DNA from: JALOOE01 sp964423545
GTDB lineage: Bacteria > Chloroflexota > Anaerolineae > CG2-30-64-16
Length of the DNA stretch: 14,582 nucleotides
Reading direction: 5' to 3'
Assembly: GCA_964423545.1 (NCBI GenBank)
Contig: CAYRFV010000131.1
Span: forward strand, 1 to 14,582
Of this stretch, positions 14,575 to 14,582 are shown one piece after another. The translations under genes were made by a program, and so were the position numbers. The first letter of the stretch is position 1, and each line of letters opens with the position of its first letter. The notes under the pieces were generated by a model. It searched no databases, was not told the origin of the DNA, and was given only the letters and a program-made list of their open reading frames with translations.

Positions 14575-14582
14575 GAGCAGGG

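Noticed and set aside
1..14582. CRISPR array, tRNA, rRNA or insertion sequence
   Set aside because: I saw no regularly spaced repeats, no tRNA-like cloverleaf, no transposase and no paired terminal inverted repeats on reading through; almost all of the window is coding.

Overview
The window is one arm of a type III CRISPR-Cas locus, best classed as III-D. The evidence is the set of RAMP proteins (Csx10, a fused double Cas7, two TIGR03986-type Cas7-like proteins) together with Csx19. High overall GC, GC-rich codon use and the Csx15 and Card1/Can2 style proteins suggest a Chloroflexota-like host (Roseiflexus, Caldilinea or Anaerolineae relatives). That placement is inference; there is no marker gene. 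Cas10, Cas1/Cas2 and a CRISPR array are not in view and may lie to the left of position 1.

Layout. Positions 1-5782 hold an effector-complex operon with overlaps or tiny gaps: the C-terminal part of csx10, a Cas7-Cas7 fusion, csx19, and a TIGR03986-type protein with a cold-shock-like N-terminus. A 486-residue HEPN protein (5823-7283) follows, then a second TIGR03986 paralogue (7296-9434). Next comes an accessory and signalling block: a DHH-family phosphoesterase (9445-10356), a short possible coding remnant, Csx15 (10545-10928), a small one-helix membrane protein (10961-11416), a Cas6 gene broken by an in-frame TAA (11419-12252), and a CARF plus PD-(D/E)XK nuclease of the Card1/Can2 type (12263-13213). 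After about 130 bases with weak terminator-like structures, an unrecognised 409-residue gene runs the other way (13345-14574) and may continue past the right edge.

How it may work. Cas6 would process crRNA and the RAMP subunits would form the crRNA-bound backbone. An upstream Cas10 would make a nucleotide second messenger. Card1 would be the messenger-activated nuclease, and Csx15 and perhaps the DHH enzyme would damp or clear the signal. The HEPN protein and the small membrane protein are the least described parts and the best candidates for new effectors. The HEPN protein carries an R-N-x3-H motif and its C-terminal half looks like a decayed DHH-type domain. The duplicated TIGR03986 subunits have swapped N-termini (cold-shock-like versus very basic), and one has lost its zinc-type cysteines, so they have probably diverged in role.
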